64,000 nt of DNA from Tepidiphilus succinatimandens (GTDB lineage: Bacteria; Pseudomonadota; Gammaproteobacteria; Burkholderiales; Rhodocyclaceae): contig NZ_SBIK01000005.1 in NCBI RefSeq assembly GCF_006503695.1, positions 1 to 64,000 on the forward strand, in the 5' to 3' direction. This document shows, piece after piece, positions 1 to 8,675 of the stretch. The position numbers were made by a program, and so were the translations under genes. Every line of letters starts with the position of its first letter. Within the stretch, counting starts at the first letter, position 1. The notes below the pieces were generated by a model. The model was not told the DNA's origin. It made no database searches and saw only the letters and a list, made by a program, of their open reading frames with translations.

Positions 1-39
1 CATCTTCCGTACCTCCTGTAGCAACTGCGTCCGTCTCAT
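1..39 (-). CDS. Transposase N-terminal fragment, probably ISNCY-type (runs off window)
   Basis: Thirteen codons read leftward from an ATG at 39-37 to the window edge (MRRTQLLQEVRKM). The start is supported by a strong Shine-Dalgarno (AAGGAGGT, complement of 45-52) five bases upstream. From memory, this N-terminus resembles integrase-core transposases grouped under ISNCY, which often begin with an LLQEVRKMRFEE-like stretch. Only 13 residues are visible, so the family is tentative. The rest of the gene lies to the left of the window. The position next to a truncated gene supports an insertion sequence. Confidence 0.55.
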   Translation of the reverse strand, partial: MRRTQLLQEVRKM

Positions 40-117
40 TAGGCACCTCCTTCCATACCTAATGAAAACCGGACAAACCTCGTGCTACAAGTCCGGACAG
101 TTTATTTGTTCGCTACA
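1..117 (-). mobile_element. Terminal segment of an insertion sequence
   Basis: This is the upstream, non-coding end of the transposon that carries the transposase fragment. Read on the minus strand from 117, it contains two spaced copies of a bipartite motif: TGTAGC followed by GTCCGG, with 13 bases between them in the outer copy and 9 in the inner copy. They look like an outer terminal and a subterminal transposase binding site. The element is inferred to end at about 117, because the interrupted reading frame to the right matches its protein family from about 118 onward. The opposite end and any target duplication lie outside the window. Confidence 0.5.
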
Positions 118-404
118 CTTGGCTCTTGACGGCCTGGCTCAACAAGCGCACCTTTAGCTATGATTGCCTGATGGAGCACGCCGACGCCGAAGAGCTGCGG
201 GCGCTGGAGGCGCGCGAAGGGGGAACCTTCTTCTGGCTCGGGGCGATCGGTGCGGCACTTGCCTATGTGCCGCTGCTCAATCTCTTCGCGCCGGCGCTCA
301 CGGGGCTGCTCTTCGTGCATGCCGGGCTGGAGGCGCTGCGGCGGCTGCGGCTCGAGCGAGGTGCCTGGATCGTGGAGATGGACTTGCCCAAGGGGAAAAG
401 ATGA
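118..404 (+). pseudogene. EI24/CysZ-like membrane protein, 3' remnant cut off by the insertion sequence
   Basis: An open frame of about 95 codons with no good start or ribosome site enters from the insertion-sequence junction and stops at 404. The peptide contains AWLNKRTFSYD, then EHADAEELRALE, then a hydrophobic stretch and a final amphipathic LEALRRLRLE segment. This matches the C-terminal part of EI24-domain proteins (COG3030/CysZ-like), which are normally about 250-280 residues. Roughly the first two thirds are missing. The stop overlaps the next gene's ATG (ATGA), so the original gene was probably translationally coupled to the CinA-like gene. A TTG at 126 could start translation, but I see no ribosome site there. 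Confidence 0.6.
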
Positions 405-1159
405 GCGCATTCGGGGCCTACATCATCGGCGACGAGATTCTCTCGGGCCGTCGCGAGGACAAGCACTTCGCCAAGCTGCGCGAGCTGCTGCACGCGCGGG
501 GGCTGCGCCTTGCCTGGGTGCACTACCTGGGAGACGATCCGCAGCGGCTCACCGAGGCGTTTCGCCGCAGCCTTGCGAGCGAAGACATCGTCTTCAGTTT
601 CGGCGGCATCGGTGCCACGCCGGACGATCATACGCGGCAGTGTGTGGCGCACGCCCTGGGCGTGCCGCTCGAGCTGCATCCCGAGGCCGAGGCGCTGATC
701 CGCGCGCGCTTTGGCGAGCGCACCACGCCGCAGCGTCTGGAAATGGGGCGCTTTCCCCGCGGCGCGCGCATCATCCCCAACCCCTACAACCAGATCCCGG
801 GTTTTTCCGTTGCCGATCACCATTTCGTGCCAGGCTTTCCGGTGATGGCCTGGCCGATGGTCGAATGGGTGCTCGACACCCAATACGCGCACCTCTTTCA
901 TCGCGAGGACTACGTCGAGGATTCCGTCTACGTGTGGGACGCGCATGAGGGGGATCTGGTCGATCTGATGCAGGCGCTCACCGTGCGCTATCCTGAAGGC
1001 ACGCTCTTTTCGCTGCCGTCGGTGCCCGAAGAAACGGGAGGACGGCGCCGGCTCGAGCTCGGTTTCAAGGGTCCCAGAGCGGTGGTCGAGGCGGCGATGC
1101 GCGACATCGTCGCCGCGCTCGAAGCCCGAGGTTTGTCGTGGGAGCGCCCTCGGAGTTGA
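401..1159 (+). CDS. Molybdopterin-binding / CinA N-terminal-domain protein
   Basis: A 252-residue protein of the MoaB/Mog-like fold found in the N-terminal half of CinA (COG1058). It opens with FGAYIIGDEILSGRRED, the usual substrate-contact loop, and has SFGGIGATPDDHT at about residues 66-78, the family's GGxGxTxDD motif. It lacks the CinA C-terminal amidase domain, so a role in nicotinamide mononucleotide deamidation is unlikely; stand-alone members have no settled function. The ATG at 401 is preferred over upstream frames because it overlaps the previous stop and the family motif begins at once. The upstream insertion sequence may have removed the original promoter. Confidence 0.85.
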   Translation: MSAFGAYIIGDEILSGRREDKHFAKLRELLHARGLRLAWVHYLGDDPQRLTEAFRRSLASEDIVFSFGGIGATPDDHTRQCVAHALGVPLELHPEAEALIRARFGERTTPQRLEMGRFPRGARIIPNPYNQIPGFSVADHHFVPGFPVMAWPMVEWVLDTQYAHLFHREDYVEDSVYVWDAHEGDLVDLMQALTVRYPEGTLFSLPSVPEETGGRRRLELGFKGPRAVVEAAMRDIVAALEARGLSWERPRS

Positions 1160-1192
1160 TTCCCTAACCTAACCAGAAGAAGGAGAGACACC

Positions 1193-1579
1193 ATGCCCCG
1201 TATCCTGCATACCATGATCCGCGTCGGCAATCTCGACCGTTCGATCGAGTTCTATACCAAGGTGCTCGGCATGCGGCTGCTGCGCCGCGAAGAGTACCCC
1301 GAGGGGAAATTCACCCTGGCCTTCGTCGGCTATCAGGACGAGAGCGAGGGGGCGGTGATCGAGCTCACCTACAACTGGGGAGTCGATCATTATGAAATGG
1401 GCAACGCGTTCGGGCACATCGCCATTGCCGTGCCCGACGCCAAGGCGGCCTGCGACGAGATCCGCGCCCGCGGCGGGAAGGTGGTGCGCGACGCCGGGCC
1501 GATGAAGCATGGCACCACCGTGATCGCCTTTGTCGAGGATCCGGACGGCTACAAGATCGAGCTCATCGAACGGCCTTGA
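1193..1579 (+). CDS. gloA: Lactoylglutathione lyase (glyoxalase I)
   Basis: A 128-residue vicinal-oxygen-chelate enzyme that isomerises the methylglyoxal-glutathione hemithioacetal to S-lactoylglutathione in the cytosol. All four expected metal ligands are present: His6, Glu57, His75 and Glu123 (H5, E56, H74 and E122 in the E. coli enzyme). The two paired beta-alpha-beta modules cover about residues 3-62 and 72-126. The length is typical of the short Ni-dependent bacterial form. The ATG follows a GAAGGAGAG ribosome site. It stands downstream of the CinA-like gene and converges with trxC. Confidence 0.95.
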   Translation: MPRILHTMIRVGNLDRSIEFYTKVLGMRLLRREEYPEGKFTLAFVGYQDESEGAVIELTYNWGVDHYEMGNAFGHIAIAVPDAKAACDEIRARGGKVVRDAGPMKHGTTVIAFVEDPDGYKIELIERP

Positions 1580-1603
1580 GCCGGCATCCCAAGGCCGGGA
1601 TCG

Positions 1604-2038
<435 letters not shown>

Positions 2039-2143
2039 GGGGAGTGCTCCACAAGGAAATCCGATGAAACTATGGGGGCAAAGAGAGCGATGGTCAAGAG
2101 GGCGTGCGCCGCATCTACCCGGAGTGCCTGGAGGAACGGAACG

Positions 2144-2575
2144 ATGTCGCTGAAGTCCTGCGTTTTGGCCGTGCTGGTTGGGATGGCGCTACCGCTGACG
2201 GTTTGGGCGCAGCCGCGCGCGGAGCTGACGATCGGCATGTACCGGATCGTGGCCGAGGTGGCGGCCGACGAGCCCTCGCGCGAACGCGGCCTGATGTTTC
2301 GCCAGCACCTGGGGGCGAACGAGGGGATGGTGTTCGTCTTCCCTGCGGCGGGGCGTCAGTGCATGTGGATGAAAAATACCCCCATCGCGTTGTCGGTGGC
2401 CTTTCTCGACGAAGCAGGGCGCATCCTCAACGTGGAGGAGATGGCACCGCGCACCTTGGATTCGCACTGCGCTGCAGCGCCGGCGCGCTACGCGCTGGAG
2501 ATGCCTGGAGGGTGGTTCCGCGAGCGCGGCATCGGTCCCGGTACGCGCATCGAGGGGCTCGAGGCGCTGAAGTGA
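2144..2575 (+). CDS. DUF192 family exported protein
   Basis: A 143-residue protein with a probable N-terminal signal peptide (hydrophobic residues 6-20, ending near VWAQP). It is followed by one DUF192 domain with the typical ERGLMFR, GMVFVF, MWMKNT and IALSVAFLD blocks. DUF192 proteins are small beta-rich periplasmic proteins of unknown biochemical function. The ATG at 2144 is chosen because it gives a clean signal peptide and sits behind a GGAACGGAACG stretch; longer in-frame starts would bury the signal. The gene ends six bases before the tRNA-Leu gene on the other strand. Confidence 0.85.
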   Translation: MSLKSCVLAVLVGMALPLTVWAQPRAELTIGMYRIVAEVAADEPSRERGLMFRQHLGANEGMVFVFPAAGRQCMWMKNTPIALSVAFLDEAGRILNVEEMAPRTLDSHCAAAPARYALEMPGGWFRERGIGPGTRIEGLEALK

Positions 2576-2580
2576 TTCGT

Positions 2581-2665
2581 TGGTGCCAGGGAGGGGAGTC
2601 GAACCCCCAAGCCTCGCGGCGGCGGATTTTAAGTCCGCTGTGTTTACCGATTTCACCACCCTGGC
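2581..2665 (-). tRNA. tRNA-Leu (anticodon UAA)
   Basis: An 85-base gene on the minus strand with CCA encoded at 2583-2581. The acceptor stem pairs GCCAGGG with CCCTGGC. The anticodon stem GCGGA/TCCGC encloses the loop CTTAAAA, giving anticodon TAA at 2631-2629. A long variable arm, expected for leucine tRNAs, and a GGTTCGA T-loop are present. A TACAAT -10 box at 2685-2680 on the minus strand places transcription start about eight bases before the mature 5' end. Confidence 0.97.
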
Positions 2666-2679
2666 CCGCGAGTCCGACG

Positions 2680-2685
2680 ATTGTA
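2680..2685 (-). promoter_or_regulatory. -10 box of the tRNA-Leu promoter
   Basis: TACAAT on the minus strand, 15 bases upstream of the tRNA-Leu 5' end. No convincing TTGACA-like -35 lies 16-18 bases further up, so only the -10 is called. Confidence 0.5.
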
Positions 2686-2741
2686 GCGAAAAATCTCGGC
2701 CGGTGTAGAATCGTTTCCATACTACGCAGTGTGGTTTTTTC

Positions 2742-4082
2742 ATGATCGACGAACAGCAGGTCGAGGAATTGCGGGCGCGGATGGCGCGCGTCGTGATCCG
2801 GGATGATCCCGCCTGGATGGCCGAAGAAGCGCGCCCCTTGCTCGCTTCCATCGACGAGACGCTGCAGCAGGCAGGGGATTTGGCCTTTCCCCTGCCTTCC
2901 GACCTCGTGGTGGCGCTGCAGCGCGTGCTCTCCACGGCCATGGACCGCCTGGAGAACGGGGTGGAGGAGGCGCGCCGCAACCCGCGGGTGGCGAACATCT
3001 TCGCCGCGTTCGCATTGCGCACCTATCTGCTCGCGCTGGTGAGCCGCGTCGGTTTGCCCGCCGGTTTCTGGCGTACCTTGACGGGGCTCTGCCTCTCCCT
3101 TCTGCATGAAGGAAATGCGGCCATCCGGGGCGAGCTCGCCTGGCTGCTCGCGCTCGCGGCGGCCGATCCCCGCTTCATGGACGCGCGCGAGCTGCTGTGG
3201 GCCTTGCGCTGGGTGCAGTCGAACGATCCGGTCATCGTCTTGCATCGCCCCGATGCGGCAGAAGAGGACGGCTTCGTGATGTCACTGCAGCTCGACGAGC
3301 CGCCCGAGCCGAAAGCATGGTTTTTCAAGCGCGCGGATAGCCCCGAGCCGAGCCTCTCCTTCTCGCTCGAGGAGCTCGCCAAGCGGGCGGAAGAGGAGAT
3401 CCGGCAGCTCGACGGCATAGACTGGACGATGCGCCGCCGCGTGGAAGGCGGAGTGACGGCCGACGGCCGGGTGGCGCTGCTGCGCGAGTTGCTCGATCGC
3501 TGGCGCTACGGCTGGCAGCAGCGTCTGCCGCGCAAACCGTTCGACGCGATGGCCGAACTGCTGGTCGGCTGGGAAGATGTGCTGCGGCAGCGCATGGGTT
3601 TGCCAACCCACATCCGGCCCGTGCGCGTGACCGACGTGAGCATCAGTGGCTATGAACTGCGCTGGACCGATCGTGAGCAGGCCCTGTTCTTCCCCGGCCA
3701 GGTGGTGGCGATCCGCGCCGGCGGTGATCTGCGTTGGATCCTAGCGCTGGTGCGCTGGCTCAGGCAGCATCCCCACGGGCTGCAGATGGGGATCCAGGCG
3801 GTGGGGTTCGAGCCGGAAGTGGTGGCGCTCAGCCACGGGAAACCCGCTCCTCCGGGCTTTCCTGCCCAGATGGCCCTGGCGGTGCGCAAGACGCCGCCGC
3901 TGCGGGTGCAGCCGGCCTTGATCTGCCCCACGGGGACGATTGCCGGCTCGCGGCTGGCGATGGCGAGCGAGCCGGCGGTGGGGCAGTGGCTTCTGAGCCA
4001 GGTGCGTTTCATCCGCTTCGAGGCGCAGACGCGCTGCGTCGAGGTGCTTCAGTACGAGGTCGATCCGTTTCCGGAAGATTGA
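2742..4082 (+). CDS. Large protein with C-terminal PilZ-like domain, function unknown
   Basis: A 446-residue cytosolic protein with no signal or membrane segment. Residues 1-280 are predicted to be mostly alpha-helical, and I cannot assign them to a named family. The C-terminal 150 residues look like a PilZ-type barrel: DVSISG at about 297-302 fits the D/NxSxxG motif of c-di-GMP receptors, preceded by arginines (RPVR), with a later WILALVRWLR and LQMGIQAVGFE pattern. Similar long PilZ-ended proteins occur in related betaproteobacteria. Ligand binding is unproven because the arginine pair is not spaced canonically. The 3' end overlaps the convergent YihY gene by 34 bases. Confidence 0.65.
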   Translation: MIDEQQVEELRARMARVVIRDDPAWMAEEARPLLASIDETLQQAGDLAFPLPSDLVVALQRVLSTAMDRLENGVEEARRNPRVANIFAAFALRTYLLALVSRVGLPAGFWRTLTGLCLSLLHEGNAAIRGELAWLLALAAADPRFMDARELLWALRWVQSNDPVIVLHRPDAAEEDGFVMSLQLDEPPEPKAWFFKRADSPEPSLSFSLEELAKRAEEEIRQLDGIDWTMRRRVEGGVTADGRVALLRELLDRWRYGWQQRLPRKPFDAMAELLVGWEDVLRQRMGLPTHIRPVRVTDVSISGYELRWTDREQALFFPGQVVAIRAGGDLRWILALVRWLRQHPHGLQMGIQAVGFEPEVVALSHGKPAPPGFPAQMALAVRKTPPLRVQPALICPTGTIAGSRLAMASEPAVGQWLLSQVRFIRFEAQTRCVEVLQYEVDPFPED

Positions 4083-4903
4083 GCCGGCAGCCGGGCGAGC
4101 GTGGCGCCGAAGACGGCGCCTGCGAGAATGACGGCCCACAGGACGTAAATCCACACGAGAAAGATGGGAATGGCGGCAAAGGCGCCATAGACGAGATCAT
4201 AGGTGGCGAAACGGGAGATGAAGGCGGTGAATCCGCGCTGTACCAGCAGGAAGGCGAGGGTGGCGAGAAAGGCGGCGGTGCCGGCGTGGCGGGAACGCAC
4301 GGGGTGGCGCGGCACGAGCTGGTAGAGTGCCCAGAGGAAGGCCCAGATCAACACGAAAGAGACGAGCGGCGTGGCAAGCGCCCCGAGCCCAGCCATGCGC
4401 AGCGATTCGCGCGCGAGCCGGGTCGTGAGATAGACTCCGGAGCCGAAGAGAAGGGGCCCGGCGGTGAGGACGAACCAGTAGGTGACCAGCCGTGCTGCGA
4501 TCGGACGCGGGCGGCGCAGGCGCCAGATGCGGTCGAAGGCCGATTCGATGGTCGCGAGCAGCAGCAGCGCCGTGACGATGAGCATCAGCGTGCCGATCAC
4601 CGAAAGCCGGGCGGCGTTGTCGACGAATTCGCGGGTGTAGAACGTCACCAGTTTGGCGGCGGCTTCGGGCAGCAGGTTGGCGCTGAGGAAGTCGCGCAGC
4701 GCGAGACCGATTTCCTCGAAAGCGGGGAAGTTGCGAAAGACGAGCACCGTGATGGTGAGTAGCGGCACGAGCGCGAGCAGCGTGGTATAGGTGAGCGCGG
4801 CCGCCACCATCAGGCAGTCGGCGCGGCGCAGCCCCAGGACGAAGCGCCGGGCGAACCGTGCGACTTGGCGGGGCGAGGGCAGGGAGAGGGACGGTATCGG
4901 CAC
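4049..4903 (-). CDS. YihY/BrkB family integral membrane protein
   Basis: A 284-residue inner-membrane protein with about six hydrophobic helices and the family signature ALTYTTLLALVPLLT near residues 35-49. It also has the NxxxR-type cytosolic linkers seen in YihY (formerly annotated as RNase BN). The true function is unknown; the RNase BN name is an old misassignment. The start gives the usual short basic N-terminus before the first helix. Its last 34 bases overlap the PilZ-like gene on the opposite strand. The gene diverges from the DUF2069 gene with a 32-base gap, leaving little room for two separate promoters. Confidence 0.88.
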   Translation of the reverse strand: MPIPSLSLPSPRQVARFARRFVLGLRRADCLMVAAALTYTTLLALVPLLTITVLVFRNFPAFEEIGLALRDFLSANLLPEAAAKLVTFYTREFVDNAARLSVIGTLMLIVTALLLLATIESAFDRIWRLRRPRPIAARLVTYWFVLTAGPLLFGSGVYLTTRLARESLRMAGLGALATPLVSFVLIWAFLWALYQLVPRHPVRSRHAGTAAFLATLAFLLVQRGFTAFISRFATYDLVYGAFAAIPIFLVWIYVLWAVILAGAVFGATLARLPAQSSGNGSTSY

Positions 4904-4935
4904 ATCCGCTCCGGCGGACTGAAAAAGAGGACGGA

Positions 4936-5310
4936 ATGGACGGCCATTGTAGGGGAAAAACCCGATGCTGGGCGCGAGCGGCCTTTGTGCTCGCCTTGGC
5001 GCTGGCGCTGTGGTGCGTGCTGTGGGAAGGGTGGCTCGCGCCGCTGCGCCCCGGTGGCTCCTGGCTCACGCTCAAGGCGCTGCCGATCGCTGCCGCCTTG
5101 CCGGGATTGTGGCGCGGCCGGCGCTACACGGCGCAGTGGGCCTCGCTCGTGACGATTTTCTACGTCGCCGAGGGCGTGCTGCGCTGGGGCGATCCGCAGG
5201 GGGTGGGCTTCTTCGCCAAAGGGGAGACGTTCCTTGCCTTGGCACTCTTCGCGGCGCTGCTCGTCTTCGCCCGCCGCGCGGGGCGGCAGGGAGAAGACGA
5301 GCCGGCATGA
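4936..5310 (+). CDS. DUF2069 small membrane protein
   Basis: A 124-residue protein with four hydrophobic segments (about 15-33, 46-60, 68-80 and 94-110) and conserved ALPIAAALPGLWRGRRYTAQWASL and GVLRW elements typical of DUF2069. Members are predicted inner-membrane proteins of unknown role. Start chosen at 4936; later methionines in frame would lose the first helix. It converges with leuA, leaving three bases between the stops. Confidence 0.8.
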   Translation: MDGHCRGKTRCWARAAFVLALALALWCVLWEGWLAPLRPGGSWLTLKALPIAAALPGLWRGRRYTAQWASLVTIFYVAEGVLRWGDPQGVGFFAKGETFLALALFAALLVFARRAGRQGEDEPA

Positions 5311-5313
5311 GGC

Positions 5314-6849
<1,536 letters not shown>

Positions 6850-6873
6850 CGTGCGGCTCCTGAGATAAAAGGA

Positions 6874-6893
6874 CGAAATCCGGCCTTTGCCGC
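6874..6893 (-). terminator. Possible leuA attenuator hairpin
   Basis: On the minus strand CCGGTC pairs with GGCCGG (six pairs, one G-U) across an eight-base loop, followed by ATTTCGTCCTTTT. It lies between the candidate leader ORF and leuA, where a leucine attenuator would be expected. The stem is short and the T-run is interrupted, so this is only a candidate. Confidence 0.3.
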
Positions 6894-6947
6894 GACCGGC
6901 GGGTCGGGGCAGGGAAGGCAAACGGCAGGGGAGAGGGGAGTGTGTAT

Positions 6948-7031
6948 TTAGCGCGCGAGGCGCAGCAGCGGGCCCAGCAGCAGGCCGGCCGTGAGAAGGA
7001 AGGAGCGAAGAAGAGGGCTTTGCGTCTTCAT
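6948..7031 (-). CDS. leuL: Candidate leucine-rich leader peptide of leuA
   Basis: A 27-codon ORF upstream of leuA in which 10 of 27 residues are leucine, arranged as runs LL, LL, LLL and LL near the middle and end. The codons used are CTT, CTC and CTG. It ends about 100 bases before the leuA ATG, with a weak hairpin between them. There is no Shine-Dalgarno before its ATG. The best upstream promoter predicts a transcript start at or one base before the ATG, so translation could be leaderless. A chance hydrophobic ORF is the alternative. The symbol is given by role only. Confidence 0.45.
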   Translation of the reverse strand: MKTQSPLLRSFLLTAGLLLGPLLRLAR

Positions 7032-7038
7032 GCGGCAA

Positions 7039-7067
7039 AATCTACACGGAAATTCGCATCGAAGCAA
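7039..7067 (-). promoter_or_regulatory. Predicted sigma-70 promoter for the leuA leader
   Basis: Minus strand -35 TTGCTT (7067-7062), 17-base spacer, -10 TAGATT (7044-7039). The predicted start point is about 7032, next to the leader ORF ATG. leuA could therefore be transcribed separately from psd-pssA. Confidence 0.5.
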
Positions 7068-7089
7068 GCGTTTTTGCCATCGAAAAAAG

Positions 7090-7851
7090 CTATGGCTGGG
7101 GTGAGGCGTCGGCGCTGTGGCGGCGTTTGTGGCGCCAGCGCCAGAAGGCGAGCACGTAGCCGGAGAGCGCGTAGCCGAGAAAGAGAAGGAAGAGCAGCCC
7201 CGGGTAGATCGACACGAGGGCGAAAGAGAGCACCACGCTTGCGGCGGCAACGAAGGGAAAGGAGCGGCGCAGGTCGATGCTCTTGCCGCTCCAGTAGAGG
7301 ATGTTGGTGACCATGCTGATGCCGGCAAAGGCCGTGAGGAGAGCGGCGGGCCAGCGCAGTTCGGCTCCGGTCCAGCCCAGATCGTGCGCCACCCAGGCGA
7401 AGCCGGCTACGAGGGCGGCGGCGGCCGGGCTGGGCAGGCCCTGAAAGTAGCGCTTGTCGATCACGCCGAGGTTGGTGTTGAAGCGCGCCAGGCGCAGCGC
7501 GGCGCCGGCGCAGTACAGGAAGGCGACGATCCAGCCGATCTTGCCCAGCGGCTGCAGCGCCCAGGTGTAGCTCAGCACGGCGGGGGCGACGCCGAAAGAG
7601 ACCATGTCGGCCAGCGAATCGTATTGCGCGCCGAACTCGCTCTGGGTGTGGGTGAGGCGCGCGATGCGCCCGTCGAGCCCGTCGAGCACGATGGCGGCGA
7701 AGATCGCTACCGCCGCCGTCTGGAACTGCCCGTCGAGCGCCTGCACCACGGCATAGAAACCGGCAAAGAGCGCCGCCGTGGTGAAGAGGTTGGGCAGAAG
7801 GTAGATGCCGCGGCGCTTGGGCGGCGTGGTGTATTCGTGTTCTTCGCTCAT
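7090..7851 (-). CDS. pssA: CDP-diacylglycerol-serine O-phosphatidyltransferase
   Basis: A 253-residue integral membrane enzyme that makes phosphatidylserine from CDP-diacylglycerol and serine. It carries the CDP-alcohol phosphotransferase signature: Asp57 and DG at 60-61, AR at 64-65, Gly74, Asp78 and Asp82. About eight hydrophobic segments and the basic N-terminus [11 protein letters not shown] are typical of the type II, membrane-embedded enzyme. The start codon overlaps the psd stop (ATGA), so the pathway's two steps are coupled: PssA makes phosphatidylserine and Psd decarboxylates it. Confidence 0.96.
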   Translation of the reverse strand: MSEEHEYTTPPKRRGIYLLPNLFTTAALFAGFYAVVQALDGQFQTAAVAIFAAIVLDGLDGRIARLTHTQSEFGAQYDSLADMVSFGVAPAVLSYTWALQPLGKIGWIVAFLYCAGAALRLARFNTNLGVIDKRYFQGLPSPAAAALVAGFAWVAHDLGWTGAELRWPAALLTAFAGISMVTNILYWSGKSIDLRRSFPFVAAASVVLSFALVSIYPGLLFLLFLGYALSGYVLAFWRWRHKRRHSADASPQP

Positions 7852-8522
7852 CGGGCGGCCTCGCGTTCTGCCGCCGGAAATTCGGCGAGGATCGTGCTCG
7901 TCGCCTTGACTTTTTCCCCGAAGACGACTCGCGGGCGGCTGTCCGGCGGCAGGTAGAGGTCGACGCGCGAGCCGAAACGGATGAAGCCGTAGCGCTGCCC
8001 GCGAGTGAGCCGATCGCCCGGTTCGACGTAACAGAGGATGCGGCGTGCCACGAGCCCGGCCACCTGCACGCAGCTGAGCTCGTGCCCGGTGTCGCTGCGC
8101 AGGTGCAGCGCATTGCGCTCGTTTTCGCAGGATGCCTTGTCGAGCGCCGCGTTGAGGAACTTGCCGGGGTGGTACCAGCGCGCGAGCACCGTGCCGTCGA
8201 CCGGACTACGGTTGGAATGCACGTTGAACACGTTCATGAAGACGCTGATCTTGAGCGCGTCGCAGTCGCGCCAGGGGTCGTGCGCCGGCTCGATGGCCAC
8301 GATGCGCCCGTCGGCGGGAGAGAGCACCGCCAGCGGCTCGGTGGGGATGGGGCGCGGCGGGTCGCGGAAGAACTGCAGCACGAAGAGCGCGAGCAGCCAC
8401 AGGGGCCAGGCCCAGCAGAAGCCGGCCATGACCTGGACGGCGAGGGCGAGCAGGACCGCTCCGGTGAGGAAGGGCCAGCCCTCGCGGGCGATGAGGGGGT
8501 GGGGATAAGGGTGGGAGGTCAT
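7848..8522 (-). CDS. psd: Phosphatidylserine decarboxylase proenzyme (short form)
   Basis: A 224-residue proenzyme that converts phosphatidylserine to phosphatidylethanolamine. It has an N-terminal membrane anchor at about 17-50, then FFRDPPR, the SPADG motif (69-73) and [12 protein letters not shown] (94-105). The self-cleavage site is FGSR at 183-186, where Ser185 would become the pyruvoyl group. The short length and FGS site mark the single-anchor type common outside enterobacteria. It is first in psd-pssA-leuA and diverges from the carbonic-anhydrase-like gene. Confidence 0.95.
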   Translation of the reverse strand: MTSHPYPHPLIAREGWPFLTGAVLLALAVQVMAGFCWAWPLWLLALFVLQFFRDPPRPIPTEPLAVLSPADGRIVAIEPAHDPWRDCDALKISVFMNVFNVHSNRSPVDGTVLARWYHPGKFLNAALDKASCENERNALHLRSDTGHELSCVQVAGLVARRILCYVEPGDRLTRGQRYGFIRFGSRVDLYLPPDSRPRVVFGEKVKATSTILAEFPAAEREAAR

Positions 8523-8675
8523 CGTTGCTCTCTGAAGGTTTCGTCCTATTTTACCGGAACGGCCGCTTTGGGGGGCGGGAGGTGCAATCCAGGGCGGGAT
8601 GGGCGATAATTCGCCACTGGACGAAGCGGCGTGGGATGCTCCCGCGGCCGGTGCATTGGATCAGGAGAATTTCTC

